Of a DNA stretch of 64,000 bases, positions 22,546 through 35,413 are shown in pieces. The notes under the pieces are model-generated. The model had not been told where the DNA came from. It made no database searches and saw only the letters and a list, made by a program, of their open reading frames with translations. Position 1 is the stretch's first letter. Every line of letters starts with the position of its first letter. Source of the DNA: Phyto melanocephala (lineage: Eukaryota > Arthropoda > Insecta > Diptera > Rhinophoridae); NCBI GenBank assembly GCA_941918925.1, contig OW799233.1, forward strand, positions 173,642,235 to 173,706,234, read 5' to 3'. The translations under genes were made by a program, and so were the position numbers.

Positions 22546-25500
22546 CTAAAAATAAGAATCAAAAAGAAAGAAAAAACAAACGATAAGATGAGTAAATAAA
22601 TCTTTTAAAAGGTGCGATATAATGCAGCACTAAATCAATTACAAAAACAACAAACACATTTACTATAAAAATCTTTTCTTTTTTGCTTTTTTGCTTTATA
22701 GCTTTGTATGAAATATTTAAGATGCAGATATAAAAAAAAAGAAGGCCATACGTTGTACAAACATATTTCTGCATGCGATTGAGACCAGAAGCGATAACGA
22801 TTTATAATAAATGATCAGTTTTTTTTTTTATATAAAAACAATAAATATATAAAAACAAAGAACAAACTCTGTGTTTAAAGGAGTTGTTGTTGTGCAGTAG
22901 AGAAAGATCATAAAACAAAATACAGAGTGTGAGATTTAAATTTATAGCTAACAAACGCACAAAATCCCAAAGTTAGCACTAGTTTTTATTTAGCAGCACA
23001 CAACAATTGCAGTTTTTTGTTTTAGCAAGCAGCAAAAAATTGAATTACTGCCACACAGATTAAACACAACTGTTTAACGCTTAAAGCTTTTCGAAAAAAA
23101 AAATCACAAATTCTATACTTAAGCGGTAGTGCTTTATGTATTTTTTTTATTTTTTTTGTTATTATTTTTGTTGTATTACATAAGTTTTCTTTTTTGCCTT
23201 TTTGTTGCATTTTGGTTGTCGTCATAAATTGTTTAATTTGTATCATAAACAATCGCGCGTTTAAAACTGTTTTTTTTTGGTGTTTTAAACCTGCAAGACA
23301 AAAGAGATCGATCATCATACAGCAGTCAGCTATCGATCGATCGATGATCATATAAATGATCAAAACACATTGATCATAAGACGAATACAAACACCACACT
23401 ATAGAGAGTTTACCGCACTTTACAAAAATAATAACAGTAGAGTAGTTGTTTTTGTTGTTGTTTTTGCAGTACTCGTACTCCTTAACTGTGTCCTTGTGTG
23501 GCGTTCGCGTTTTTTTCTTATTTTTTTTTGCGTTTGTGTGTAATACAAAGTGTAAAAGCTAATGTTTTGAAAACTATAATTTGGCGGACACCAAGTGAGA
23601 TTTATGTGCATTTAAATCTTGCTGCATTTAAACTGCTTAAAGCATCGACAACTTTATTTTATTTTAATTCCAGACCAGGAAAATATCGTTGTTTGGCTGT
23701 GGCCATTTTCGCAGGCCACAAAAACGACCCAAAGCCCAGCTAAGTAGTAAAGCACAAGTTAAACTAACAAAGCAGCAAACATACAGCAGCGGGAGCAGCT
23801 GTTCTAGAAGATTTGCATGATCACATGCATTGTTGTATGCATTAAAAACCGTTCGTTCGTTCGTTCGTTGTTGGTATGAATTGAATGTGGATTAAAAAAT
23901 TATAAACATTTAATGACACCCCCCTTTTGGATTCAGAGTTTGCGTTAAAACAGGGAAGCACCAACTTAATGTGAATAAAAAAGATTTTTGTTAAAAAATT
24001 GTTCTTTTTTTACAAAAAAGCACGCAAAATATTGAAAAACTATTTAAAGTTAACTGACAACAAAATGTTGATTTTTATGTTTTACAGTAAATAAGCGGCC
24101 ATATTCCTAATAAATTCATCAAAGTTTATATAAAAATAAATTGGGGGGTTAATCTTTACAAATTTTGTTTATTTTTTACTAAAAAAAATTTAATTGTACC
24201 ATACGCAAGCACAGGATTTCGCCTGGGGGTTAATGCAGAAGAAATTGTCCCAAATTTCCCTTAATGTTTACCGATTGATTTCTTTACATAAAAAGCTATA
24301 TTAGGGCGTCTGTGTTTGTAGTCAAACTACAGATTAATAAATTTTTTTAAAATAACGTTCTTGTGCTCAGAAAACTGAAAAATTTTATTATAATCCGTCA
24401 TCAAATTTACCCAGCAACCACAAAATTGTGCTCCCGGAATTCCGCTTTCAGCATTAATAACTGACTTATAAATGTTTGAATTTAAATAAAATTCTACACA
24501 AACAAAGTTTAAGTTACCAAAAATGTATTTATTTAATTAGGTCGTAGTTTAAGCACCTTATAAGGTTTGTTATTAAAAAAGATGTTTTTACTTCAAATGG
24601 TTTTCATCATCAAATCTTTTTCTTTTTTTTAGAAATTAAATAAAATTTTCTTTTAATCCTAATATTTATACCTGAAAATTTTTTTTGTTCTTCTTAAGTT
24701 GGCCACCGCCTGTTTTATTACTTTAATGGGTGCAGTTTTGATTATTTTTCGCTAATTTTTTTTTTCTGTGTTCCCTAAATTATCAATATAATTTCAATGC
24801 AATTTTTGTATTAAAAATGTTGACTTTATAAATGTTAAAATATTTTATTATTAATTGAAAATAATGTTTTATTTGAAAAACAAAATAATTTAAAAAAAAT
24901 TTTAAAATATGCCCTAAAGTTTGAAAAACCATAAAAATAAAAGCAAAACAGAAAAATGAATGATCTAAAAGATGAATAACTTTTGATTATGACACATGTT
25001 AAGCAACCACATAAAACGAACTGCAATTCGCCATAAACAGTGGCTTTAGAAAACCCAGATAGATGATAATCTATAAGAGATCAGTGTTACAAAAGGATAC
25101 AGGAAAACGACAACATACTGGACATTTGTATGCGGCAACACAAGCCAACTAATATTTATATTAAACTTAAATCAACTGAAGTGACTGACTGACTACTAAC
25201 AACAACTACTAAAACAACTACTGCTTTGCTCTTTTTTTCTTTCCATAGTTTCAGCGACCAGCGATCGCAAGACCACAATAAGTAACAAGTTCGATTTGGC
25301 TGCAAAGATAATTCCCATTTGATTATACTAATAATAGTGGTTTAGACAATATTATATGTACGTGTTGCTGATTATAGATATTATTATTATGATGATGATG
25401 ATGCATCGACAATGCTTAATACTATATGACTGCAATGAAACAACACATACAACAACAGCAACAATATAATACAACTGCCACAAACTATGCAACATCTTAG

Positions 25501-25960
25501 CTAACACCAATGATACTACACATTCATTCTATGGATAAAAAAAAAAAAGAAATTGCTAAGGAAACGTTTGGGTGTCTGTGGTATGTGGTGTTAAGACCAT
25601 TACATGGATTATTTTTTACACTGTATATTAAAGAGCTGCACATGGCCTTAAAAAATAGTCTTAAAATATTGAATAGCAGAGAAGATACTTCAGATACTGT
25701 GTTTTTATTTACTTTGCAAAACAAATGAGTAAGAAATAACAACAATACTGGACATTGGAAAACAAACATGGCCAAAAAATAAGTGAGAAATATGTATGAC
25801 AATAATAATAGAAATATAAGGAATGAATACGACCAGATTTCAATTCAAACGGCATCAGTGCATTCAATTTATATCTATTTAGAATACAATTTTCGTTGTA
25901 TATTAATCTTTCTTATTTCTTGATAGTAAGAGGCATGGTTATGACAACACTCAATTATAG
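22546..25960. other. Non-coding DNA upstream of the GATA exons
   Basis: No further exon can be recognised. Notable small features are a GATC/ATCGAT-rich stretch (23300-23385), a CGTT microsatellite near 23848-23868, an ATG/GAT trinucleotide run near 25388-25403 and several poly-T tracts. In a developmental regulator this intron or upstream DNA probably holds enhancers, but none can be read from one sequence. Confidence 0.5.
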
Positions 25961-26700
25961 AGTGTCTCAGTAAGAATTAACTTTTTAAATATAGTGTAAT
26001 TTCTTTTGTCCAAGTGGCAACTCTGAAATTTAGTAGCTGTCACATACGTTTCTTACAAATTATTAAGAATGGAGCGCGTTGTAATCGTGAAAATTGTTTA
26101 AAAAAATGTTATGCTGAGACCGCTCGCAAGCTTTGAAGAATTTTTAGTAGAAAAAGTGCACTTAATGCGTCAACCATTCGAAGAGTGGACAAAAAATTTT
26201 AAGAGCCTGGGTTGGTTATGGACAGTAGGAGCCTGTGAGTCAACGAAGCGATCGATATCTTAAAGGAATTGCTATTGTAGCCGAAAGTATCGTCAAAAAC
26301 ATCATATCGGCATCGTTCTCAACAACTTTAAATTTCACGAACTACTACGCAGCGAATTTTGGCAAAAGTCCGGTCAGGCGGCGTGATTGGGCCTGACTTT
26401 TTTTAAAGATGAGGCCAAAATTAAAATAACTAAATAGCACTCCTAACTGTACATGATAAAAGAGTTCTGGTGGCTTCAACTGGATAGCATTGGATCTGAA
26501 GGACATGTGGTTTCAGGAAGACGATGCCACCTGCTACATCTCAATCCATTTACTGCAGTAACGATTTTAAAGAATTTATTTGAAGAAACTCTGATGTCAA
26601 CCGGCTACCAGCAATTTAACGCTGTGTGATTTTTTTCTTTGAGGTTTTGTAAAATCTTAGTTTCATGCGAAAAAACCAAAAACAGACCCTAAACTCAAAT
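25960..26700 (+). pseudogene. Decayed Tc1/mariner-superfamily element
   Basis: The start MERVVIVKI (26070) with an N-terminal helix-turn-helix region (STIRRLVDK-like, near 26175) resembles the start of the transposase clade also present at 34.2 and 51.7 kb. Near 26495-26535 the translation DMWFQEDDATCYIS is its second catalytic block, with Asp present. A trace of the FFLWG-type third block lies near 26630. Many stops and deletions separate these, and much of the middle is lost. The element may begin near 25963 (AGAGTGTCTCAGTAAG) but no matching right end was found. Confidence 0.6.
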
Positions 26701-27711
26701 CTGAGTTCCTATGCGTCAGCGGTAAGATACAGCCAAATCTCTGTCAAGGAAAATTTCATGAAGAGAGTAATAACCTGTCTTCAGAGCCATGGTACATAAA
26801 TTTACAGATATTTTATTTCATACTCAATCGGAACATGTCTCAATATATGCGATTTTGTTTCCAAAAAATCGTAGAATCCCAACACAAGATTTGTATCCCA
26901 AGCGCCAAAAGAAATACCCAATTATCGGATAAGTCCCTTAAACTAGGAATACTGGATAAAACTAATAGATTTGTGCCGTTTTACTTAACATCTTTCATAA
27001 TCATTTAATTGTATGTTACATACTAAACACAAAGTGTTATCTCTTTTTCTCAATCGACACGGAAAGTTAATAGATCAACAGTAGCACATGTTTTAGTCAT
27101 GTGAGAGAACTTTTAAGCTCAAACACAATCAGGGATGCCTTTTTGGGCCAATCGTATTTGGACGATTTTAGCACTTGTTTTTTTTGAATTTTTTTTTAAA
27201 TTTTTTTGGTAGAATATGATTATTTTTAGTTTAAAAAAAGTTTAAATATATTACAAATAAAAGTGTTATTATAAATATTTTTTACATATCGTCAGATTGA
27301 TATGCAAACCTGCCAAAACCACTTTTTAAGTAAATTGAGATTTTGATGCCGTATGGTAGAGAAAAATACGCCTCGTCGACCAACATGTAGTTTTTCTTTC
27401 ACTTAAGTCTTAGAGTGTGTAAAAAGGTTTGATAAGAAAAACTGCTAATTCCTGTACATTATTAGTTCAGTGCTTATTACTAACTCCAATTTGTGTTTTT
27501 TTATTATTTTTGTAGACTGTAGTCATACATGATGAATACCATAAAATAAACCAACTATATATTTGGCTTTCTTCTCAAGCTACAAATAAGAAATATAAGA
27601 AGTTTTTTGTCTCTCCTGTTAAATTCGTTGAAAGGGAGTTAGCAGGTTTGCACATTAAGTCGACGAAATAAATGTTCTTAAAAACTTTTTTTTAAATAAT
27701 GTCCAAAAGAT

Positions 27712-29126
27712 CTGGGGCCTGATTCTCGCATCCGTATACGAGCGAAATTATATTCGAACGTGCGAGTTTTCTTACTTTTGGGATTCTCTCATTCGATATC
27801 GAGTATCGACTATCGAAATTTCTAATGATTGCATTCGATAACGAGCTACATTTCGAGTGCGATCTTTCGAGTATAAACTCGTTAGCAAAAAGGCATTCGA
27901 GTTGACGTTTGAAAGTATAAAAGTGAACAGAAAAGAAAATGTAAGTTAAAAATTAATGAATTTCTTTTTCAAAGTAAATTGTTATATTTCTAGGTCAAAG
28001 TTAAAAAAATAAATTATTCTCAAAAAGAGATCCTTGGGTATTTTATGGCAAAGCACACAGATTTGGCAAAAAGCCTTTTACCGAACAGTTCGCAAGGGAA
28101 AGCGAGGTCTAACCAACTTTTGAAGCAACTAGCCGCGAAACTTGATGCTTCTGGTCCACCAATAAAAGATGTGAAAATGTGGCGGAAGGTAATATAACAA
28201 GAAAAAATTGTTTTACTTTTAGTAATGATTTTTTTGTTTAGGTATTCGCTGATCAAAAACAACATGTAAAAAAGAAGTTTTCTTTTAATAAATCTTCGAA
28301 GAAAAGAACCGGTGGTGGCCCGTATGAAGAAAAAACTCTCACTCATGTAGAGGAACAAATCTTGGCTGCTGCTGGCATAGAAGTCGCTGTTTAGGGTCTG
28401 AAGACTGTGCAAAGCTTTGGATCAGTTTTAAAAACACAAACAGAGCCAAAGTCAAACCTAAAACCTTTAGGTGATGAATTAAGTGTAATAGCACCTTAAG
28501 ATCATAATAATGCCTTGCCATGCACTTCTTCGTCTTTAGTCTCGGACAATAACCACTCCTTATGTATAGAAGATGATGATTTAGAAGAATCAGTGCCAGA
28601 AAAAAGAATAATATACGGAGACATAAAAAAATAGCGTTAAGAAAAGGGAAACAAAAACTACTTTGCTAAAAAAAATATGATGACCACAGAGAACCACCAG
28701 AAGAAGATGCTTAAAAGAATAGATTACCTTATAGAAATAAAAAAAAACAAGACCTCGAATTAAAACAAAAGAATGTCGAACTGAATATGCAGTTGAAATG
28801 AAAAAAAAGAGCCTACAAATTAAAGCAATACTTAGACAAACAAATTAAAGAAATAGAATTGCAAATACAAAGAAAGGAGTTAGAAACATTTAATATGGGT
28901 ATCGAAATGCAATAAAAATAGCAATAAATCCCTATGTACATAAAACTTTTATAGGCTTTAATATTTTTTAGTTTCAAAAAATATGGAAAAAATAAGTTCT
29001 TTACAACACTGAACTAAAAACTCGATTCGTTTCGTATCGAGTAACATCATTAGAAAATTATACGCTATTGAAATTAATTTCGATACGAGTTGTATTTCGA
29101 TCACGAATTCGAGAATAAGCCCCCTG
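27712..29126 (+). mobile_element. PIF/Harbinger-type transposon with CTG target duplication
   Basis: The element spans 27715-29123 (1409 bp). Its ends match at 12 of 14 positions: GGGCCTGATTCTCG on the left and GGGGCTTATTCTCG (complement) on the right. It is flanked by CTG on both sides (27712-27714 and 29124-29126). Three-base duplications with a C-A/T-G preference are known for PIF/Harbinger elements. Both ends are rich in TTCGA/TCGAA motifs (27750-27900 and 29020-29110), likely binding sites for the Myb-like partner protein. Only the Myb-like ORF is present inside; no DDE nuclease gene is found, so the copy is non-autonomous. Confidence 0.75.
27994..28920 (+). pseudogene. Myb/SANT-like accessory protein gene of the Harbinger element, disabled
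   Basis: In Harbinger elements a second gene encodes a Myb/SANT-like DNA-binding protein that helps bring the nuclease to the element ends. Here an exon 27994-28188 reads from VKVKKINYSQKEILGYF through HTDLAKSLLP to KMWRK. A 53-bp intron (GT 28189, AG 28241) follows, and the next exon continues VFADQKQHVKKKFSFNKSS. This fits the Myb_DNA-bind_5 pattern. The frame is then broken by TAG at 28392-28394 and further stops; the downstream part reads as an acidic, then lysine/glutamate-rich (coiled-coil-like) tail. An ATG could be formed by splicing near 27940, but it is out of frame by one base in an A run. Confidence 0.6.
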
Positions 29127-29455
29127 TATTCACACATTAAAATGTAACATTGAAATTGTAGATAACTTAAAAAAAAAACTAACTTTAAAACTAACGCTGT
29201 AGAGGAGTCTATTAAATAAGTTTAATTTACTACAGTATTTCCTCAAATATCAATATTTAGAAAATCAGTTTTGTGATATATACTTCGTGAGACTTTCTTC
29301 TAATATTAATTAATGCATTTTGAAAAAATTTAATCACTTTTTAATATACTAAATACAACTTAATCGTGAAAACTATAAATACATTTTTATTTTAATAAAT
29401 TGCATAATTTTAGCACTTCTTTTATAACCTACATAACCACCTAAGAAAGTCAGTT

Positions 29456-30475
29456 TTCTTTTTTTTTTTTTTTTAATATACAACACTCAGGGGATGTCCC
29501 CTATTCATGCTTGCATTGTGTTGGTATCAGGAAAATAGGTTATGGGTAGGAGGAGAAAGGGAGTAGTGTTTGTGGACATTTGATTTAAACTTTTCCAGAT
29601 TGTAAGTGGTTGGAAAAACTTCAACGGGGAGTCTGTTCCACATACGAACAGTACGACTAAAGAACGAATTTTCCCTGTAGTGTGTAGTTCGATTCACTGG
29701 CCAATCGACCACATATGGGTGTGCTCTTCTGGAAAAACGAGTATTACGTGCAAAATTGCGGTTCTCAGGAACAAGTTCTCTTATCTCATCGGAGCATATT
29801 CCATTGTAATATCGATAGAACAGTGAAACACAACCCACATTGCGACGGTGTTCGAGAGAGTCAATAGAGTTGATTACCCTACTGTCGTTAATAAGCACCT
29901 TCGCCCTCTCCTGTACGCGGTCGAGTAACTTCAAAATAGACTTTGAAGCACCGGCCCATACGGGAGAGTTGTATTCCATGTTCGGTCGGATGTAGGTGGT
30001 ATAAATAATAAGAAGATCGGATGGGGTGAAGTATTTTCTACACCGTCTTAAAAAACCGAGACACTTGAATGCTTCCTTAGACACGAGAAAAATATGTTCA
30101 GTCCAGTTCAGTTCAGAACATCAAGAGCTTCTGATCCCTTGATACTTATACCATGTAATAGAACAGATGAGGCAACAATATCCGGCGTGCGTTTATGTGT
30201 TAGTAGACAACACTGAGTTTTCCGAGGATTAAAATCCACTCTATTCGCACGACCCCATTCGTAAATGTTCTTCAGATCCTGATTCAGCGTCCTATTCATG
30301 TTCCGCCTCATAGCATGGATCTCAGAAAGGCTCGGTCTATGGCTGTATGAATACGAATGGCACAAGTTGCTGTCATCTGCAAAATAATATATAGGGTTCG
30401 AAGTTTGACGTAGAAGGTCATTGAGAAATATAAAAAATAGAGTCGCAGTTTCTGTGGTATTTCTTGCAGTAATTG
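29456..30475 (-). mobile_element. 5'-truncated non-LTR retrotransposon (jockey/CR1-like reverse transcriptase)
   Basis: Minus-strand frames cover the C-terminal half of a reverse transcriptase. The first (about 30460-30108) contains IFLNDLLRQTSNPIYYFADD, where FADD is the catalytic YxDD-type box, then an NP.KTQ block. A small frameshift near 30105-30085 leads into the second frame (30084-29527): SKEAFKCLGFLRRCRKYF, LL.IYTTYIRP.MEY and P.VWAG, the thumb region of the family. The ORF stops at 29527, and an A tail (a T run on the plus strand) lies at about 29460-29474. The 5' part is missing, as is usual after incomplete reverse transcription. The copy cannot be active. Confidence 0.8.
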
Positions 30476-30635
30476 TTACGTATTTATATAAAATATGTAC
30501 CCTTGGTATCATTTACAGAAAATATTGGTTCAATGGGTCGTCAATTACCGACAAAGATTTCGGCGTAATTAAAATTTTTTCAAAAACTTTCAAATTATCC
30601 ATTTAAAATAAGATTTGGCCACCACATAATTGTTA

Positions 30636-30690
30636 GTTATGGTTATTACATGACGGTACAAGCTGTGTGAAGGGTATATAATATTCGGCA
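30636..30690 (+). repeat. 3' terminal fragment of a DINE-1-like repeat
   Basis: The sequence GTGTGAAGGGTATATAATATTCGGCATAT matches the 3' terminal region of the 9.6-kb DINE copy up to the middle of its terminal hairpin. The rest of the element is not recognisable here. Confidence 0.6.
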
Positions 30691-31098
30691 TATCTTTTTC
30701 ATTTATTTAAAAATATATTTTTTTATATTTCAATTATTGATTTTATACATAGAAATTTATATTAAATTATTTTCCTTATGGCATCCCTGGCCATAATAAC
30801 AAGAAGCAATTTTACTACTAAGTCTATTATCACACACATTACTTTTACCGTTAGCACGACTAAAGACCAGTATGCAATTTCATCACAGTTTCAGACTGTC
30901 ATGAGAAGAATGTGTAAAAGAAACAACCTGGGGGCAAATTACGGCATTCAAAGTGATCGAAATTTGAACATTATTATTAGAATCTCTATACCTAAAGCAC
31001 AGCGAACTCGATCGTTCGAGTAAAATTTCGATCGTGAAATTCAGGTTTAAAAAAATATCAGGCAATTTTTTAAAGATACTTTTGACGTACTTATACTG

Positions 31099-31248
31099 AG
31101 TGAAGACTATTTTCCGTCAACTGAAACAGAAAATAATGTTTTTTATGTTACTTTGACAATGAATTTTTAAAAGTGAAGACTTTTTTTCGTCAACTGAAAC
31201 AAAAAATAATGTTTTTTTTTTAAATTGCTTTGACAATGAATTTTTAAA
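31099..31248 (+). repeat. Tandem duplication, about 73-77 bp, two copies
   Basis: Unit 1 (31099-31171) and unit 2 (31172-31248) both begin AGTGAAGACT, contain CGTCAACTGAAACA and AATAATGTTTTTT, and end CTTTGACAATGAATTTTTAAA. They differ by a few substitutions and longer T runs in unit 2. No coding potential is seen. Confidence 0.8.
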
Positions 31249-33985
31249 ATGTTTTATTTTTTTTTTTTTTGCAAATTTGCATATTTTTCGAACACATGAA
31301 TTCAAACAAAATGTTCTACATTTGAATTTTCCGTGTAGAGAAAAAAAGAAAAATTTCGTGGCCTAAATTCAGGTACAACTGCAAACTACCCTTAACATTC
31401 AAAACAGTTTTATTCCTACAACATTGTCCGGCATAGTAAAGCATGTGTAAAGGCAAATAAATAACTAAATGTGTTTGAGCATTGCTCTACTACAAATTCA
31501 TATGCTGCAGCACCTTACTACAACTAAAGTAGCTGCAGGTGATGATTACGATGATCATCATTATATAGATTGAACAAAAATAAGAACGAAAAAATTCAAG
31601 AAAATTATTATTGATGACTCTTTAGAGGCAAAGGAGGAAAAAAAACGTAACAGTAAAATATAACAAATCAACTCAGAATTTAATAATAAAAACAAAAATA
31701 ATTCAATCTCACAAACGTGGAAGAAAAGTTCAGGCAGGCGGTTTCATGTGAATTGCTACAATTGTCAGTAGTTCTCTCCAAATTATGGGTTTGCATTAAC
31801 AAATTGCTTCTTTTTATAAAGCATAAAATCTACAAGAAATCTGCGCAATATAATTTACCACAAAGTGCGTGGTATAGTGTTGAAAGTCTTAATTAAAGGC
31901 AGAGATTTTCAAGATATTCGCTGCTAACAAATATACAAAAGTAAGTAATAATTTGTTATGGGAATTTTACTTTTAAGGTAATTAAAATGCATTAACAAGA
32001 TTTACATAAAAAAACAACAAACTAAAAAAAAGGAAATCAATTAAAAAACACTCATACTATTATTCCTATAATATAAAAGTATAAAGCTGCTTGTATGTTT
32101 GTTAAGTTTAACGTGTGTGTGTGTGTGTGTGTGTGAGTGTGTGTATGTATGTACATTTAAAACAATCAAAAGTTTTAAACTGACACTTCAAAGCTTTAAT
32201 GCCGCCGCAAAATAAGTAAGTACTTGAACAATTAAGGAGGGTAAAGCAAATCTCTACTTTATTTTGCTTAAAACCTACCAAACGTTTTAAAAAACTTTCT
32301 GGCCTGGTCATAAATTGTTACTGTTGCTGGAATTGAGAGTATGTTTGTTTTGTTTTTATGAACTTTTTTTTTATTATTCAATTCGATTTCTTTGCATTGT
32401 GTTGAGTTGAAATAAAATACTCTGACAATTCTCTAAGCAAGTTTGTATAAAACATTGAAGTTTGGCGTTTTAAAAGCTTTTGACAGCGACAATCAACAGT
32501 CATGAGCAGTGTAGTAGACCGCCCTTCACTCTTGCTCTCTCGTTGATTGTTTGATCAAGCCAACCAGCCACAAAGTTTGTTGGCTGGCCAAAGCTAATCC
32601 AAACTGCCATTGGCCTGTTCCAAGGCTTGAGCTGTTTGCTATTCAGAATTGACAACGTCATTTTACCAAGTGAGATTCAATTCAAATAGCCATGTGATCA
32701 TAAAGGGAAATGCCAAAATAAAAAACCCAGCAAACAACTTAAAAAAAGGAAAGTTTACAAGCTTGGGAATTAATCTCTACTTTTGACTTTATAAAATAAA
32801 TCTATATTTGGTTAACTTTAAAAGTTCATTTATGGTATTCCATAAATATTTTGGATATTTGGCCAATCCCTTTCAAAGACGTTAGTTATCATCCGTTGTT
32901 CATTGACTGTAGTTTTTTTAATTAATGAAAAACTATAGTTTATGTCAAAATTTTTCATGGCTTATTAACGTGTATTTAAAACTATTTACTTTACAAATTT
33001 TAAACAAAACTGGCATTTACCGCCATTTGCAAAAATTATAGCATCTTTCAAAAGGGTGATGACTTTACCGCCATCTTGTGGTTATAAAATAAAGTTTAAA
33101 AGTTTATAAACAATTTTATTTTATCAATAAAAAAAACAATTTGCCCTTACAAAAGAGTTTCTTCTTTTAAAGATAAAAATGTTGTTAAGGTTGTATTATG
33201 CGAATAAAATTAACATTTGGATATTTAAAAAACCTCCAAAAAAATGCACGTGTCGTTAATTACATAGAGTAGTAAGTCAAAGAGCAGTTGTTGGCAACAC
33301 TAATCCAATTCCATTATAAAAATGAATTATAAAACAGCTGCATCAAAAGGACAACATTATTTTTAATTTAAGTTCATTATGTTGCTAGAAACTTATGTTG
33401 CTAAACGTAAATATATATAAACAAAGTATACAAACATTATCAAGTTTTTGATTTAAGAGAAATAACGAAATTTTAGCAATAGAATTTTGCTGGCAACTTT
33501 CTGTTCTTTCTGCGACTCTTGCTTAATTAATAAATTTGCAAGAAAAATTTACGAAATTATTGGCCCATCGAATATTTCCATTAAATAGTCACTTCTGGCA
33601 AGCGCTGAGTAGCATGTTGTATCACTTTGTATAAGCTGCAAGTCTACAACGTTTAAAGCATTGAATTGGTTAAAAATCAGTGTTTATGGCCCTGGAACGA
33701 TTAACGCTTTGGCCGGCATCGTTTTTGGAAAAATTTATACGAATGATTAAACCGGCTCATAACGATAGTTTTTTATTGGAGAAAAATCTCGTGAAAAGTT
33801 TTATTACTCTGAATGGGATAGTTTTGTTTAGGAACATGTCAAACAAGCCATAAATACACTTTAACACTAACAGAGTATTGCGCTCGTAACCTTTCCAAAC
33901 AATGCGATGATTTTTTTAATAAAAACAGTCTCGTCTTGTTGAAATGGCAATTCGAGTAAAACATAAAATGAAGAAAAGTAAAGTT
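31249..33985. other. Non-coding DNA, GT microsatellite
   Basis: No gene is recognisable. A GT run occupies about 32112-32147. A less AT-rich segment at 32480-32680 contains repeated AGCCAACCAGCC/GGCTGGCC palindromic words and may be regulatory, but nothing specific can be assigned. Confidence 0.5.
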
Positions 33986-34020
33986 TACCTAAAAAAAAAT
34001 ACATTTTTCTTTAAAGAACT

Positions 34021-34315
34021 GGAAGAGGGGTAATTGTTGGGCACGACGACGAGTTAAGGTGGACGGCTCTTCAGACACACTATCGCGAACAGCAGCAATA
34101 TTTTCTACAGTACGAGCATGCACCGGTGTTTTCACATCTCCTATAGACCCGGTTTGCTCAAGTTTTTGCACGATTTTTCCGATTGTATGCACATTTAAAC
34201 GATTAAATTGATCGAAAAAATCACGAAGTGCACGATATGCATTTTAATTTGAACGCCCATTTTCATTATAAGCCTGAATAACTTTAACGCGTTGATCGAT
34301 TGTGTATCTTTCCAT
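34021..34315 (-). pseudogene. N-terminal fragment of a Tc1/mariner-superfamily transposase
   Basis: From ATG at 34315 the minus strand reads MERYTIDQRVKVIQAYNENG, one stop (near 34242), then AYRALRDFFDQFNRLNVHTI and DVKTPVHARTVENIAAVRDS, ending RRRAQQLP near 34030. This is the N-terminal helix-turn-helix DNA-binding region of the clade whose catalytic C-terminal part is seen at 51.7 kb. After RRRAQQL the similarity ends abruptly, so the whole catalytic domain is deleted. Apart from the single stop the preserved part is in good condition, suggesting a fairly young copy. Confidence 0.8.
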
Positions 34316-35413
34316 GGTTCAAATTGAGTTAGTCTGAAATTGAGAAATGTCAAATGAAATGCAGAAAAAAACTTGACGTTTAGGTGTGGTTCACGTTCAA
34401 CATCGACGCTTAAAATTTAACCTCCCTTTATAAGAAAGATTTTGGCAACATGTTGCAATAACGAAAGGGATTTTTATTCAAAACCTTAAGTTTCTCTTAC
34501 GTGTTTCATAAAATGTTTTTTTTTTAAATGGTTGATTTTTAAATCGCAAATTTTCATTTTGCTAAAAATAGTCTTTAAAAAAAATAAATAAAAAATACCA
34601 ATAAAAGCAAACAAAAAAAACCCCGCTTAATTATTAAATCTGTGGCAAAAGGATTAACTCATTAAGTTAACATAAGCAGACATTTGAATAATAAAACCTT
34701 TGCATTCCCTCAGTTTAAAACTGCTCTCAGGCGAATTTTCAACTTTTTTGTACAACTTTACGGGAAGTTATGGCCTAACAACTTGTTGCTTTTATTTTCT
34801 TTAGGAACAATATCATTTGAAATAATTACTTATTTAAACTTTTAAATAAATATGTGAAAACCGATATGTTATTTCATTAATGCGGAATGGAATTCAATAT
34901 TATATAAATATTAAAATAAATCAATTTATAAAAATCAACTTAAAAATTTAAAAAAGCTTTTCCAAAAAAAAAATATAAAAACAGACATAAGCAGTTGTTT
35001 CTTATTGTCACAGAAATGTATATAAAATTTTCTTAAAATTTGCAAAAGTCCAACAAATGCACAGATTGCAAGACCATTTTAGAAATTTGTTTTTTAACTG
35101 CAATATTTGTCAACATTGTTTAGATACATGTTGACAAACATATTAAATTAAACAATTTATAATTTTTATTCCTATTTAAGTAAAACAAATAAAAATTTAA
35201 TGTATTTAAACCACAGAAAAACATGTTTATTGGGTTAATAATGACAATTTATTTTTGCATAACAAACTACCAAAAGAAACAAGTTGTCTAAGCGCCTTTT
35301 AATTGCCGCCTTTTATGAGAAAAAAAAAACTTTAAATTTAAGTTAGAGTTTTTGAATGTAAGTTTGGTTTCTCTGCTCAACATCAACAGGAAAACACTTC
35401 TATTTAAGTGACA
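34316..35413. other. Non-coding AT-rich DNA
   Basis: No gene or clear repeat boundary is recognised here. The first 100 bases may still belong to the transposon whose transposase start lies at 34315. Confidence 0.5.

Noticed and set aside
29527..30512. Reading the two minus-strand frames as separate host genes
   Set aside because: Together they are one reverse transcriptase (FADD box followed by thumb region) split by a frameshift, with an A tail.
30778..31065. A minus-strand frame ending THSSHDS that recalls the GS.HDS motif of Harbinger nucleases
   Set aside because: Only a few residues match, no other nuclease motif is visible, and there are no recognisable ends.
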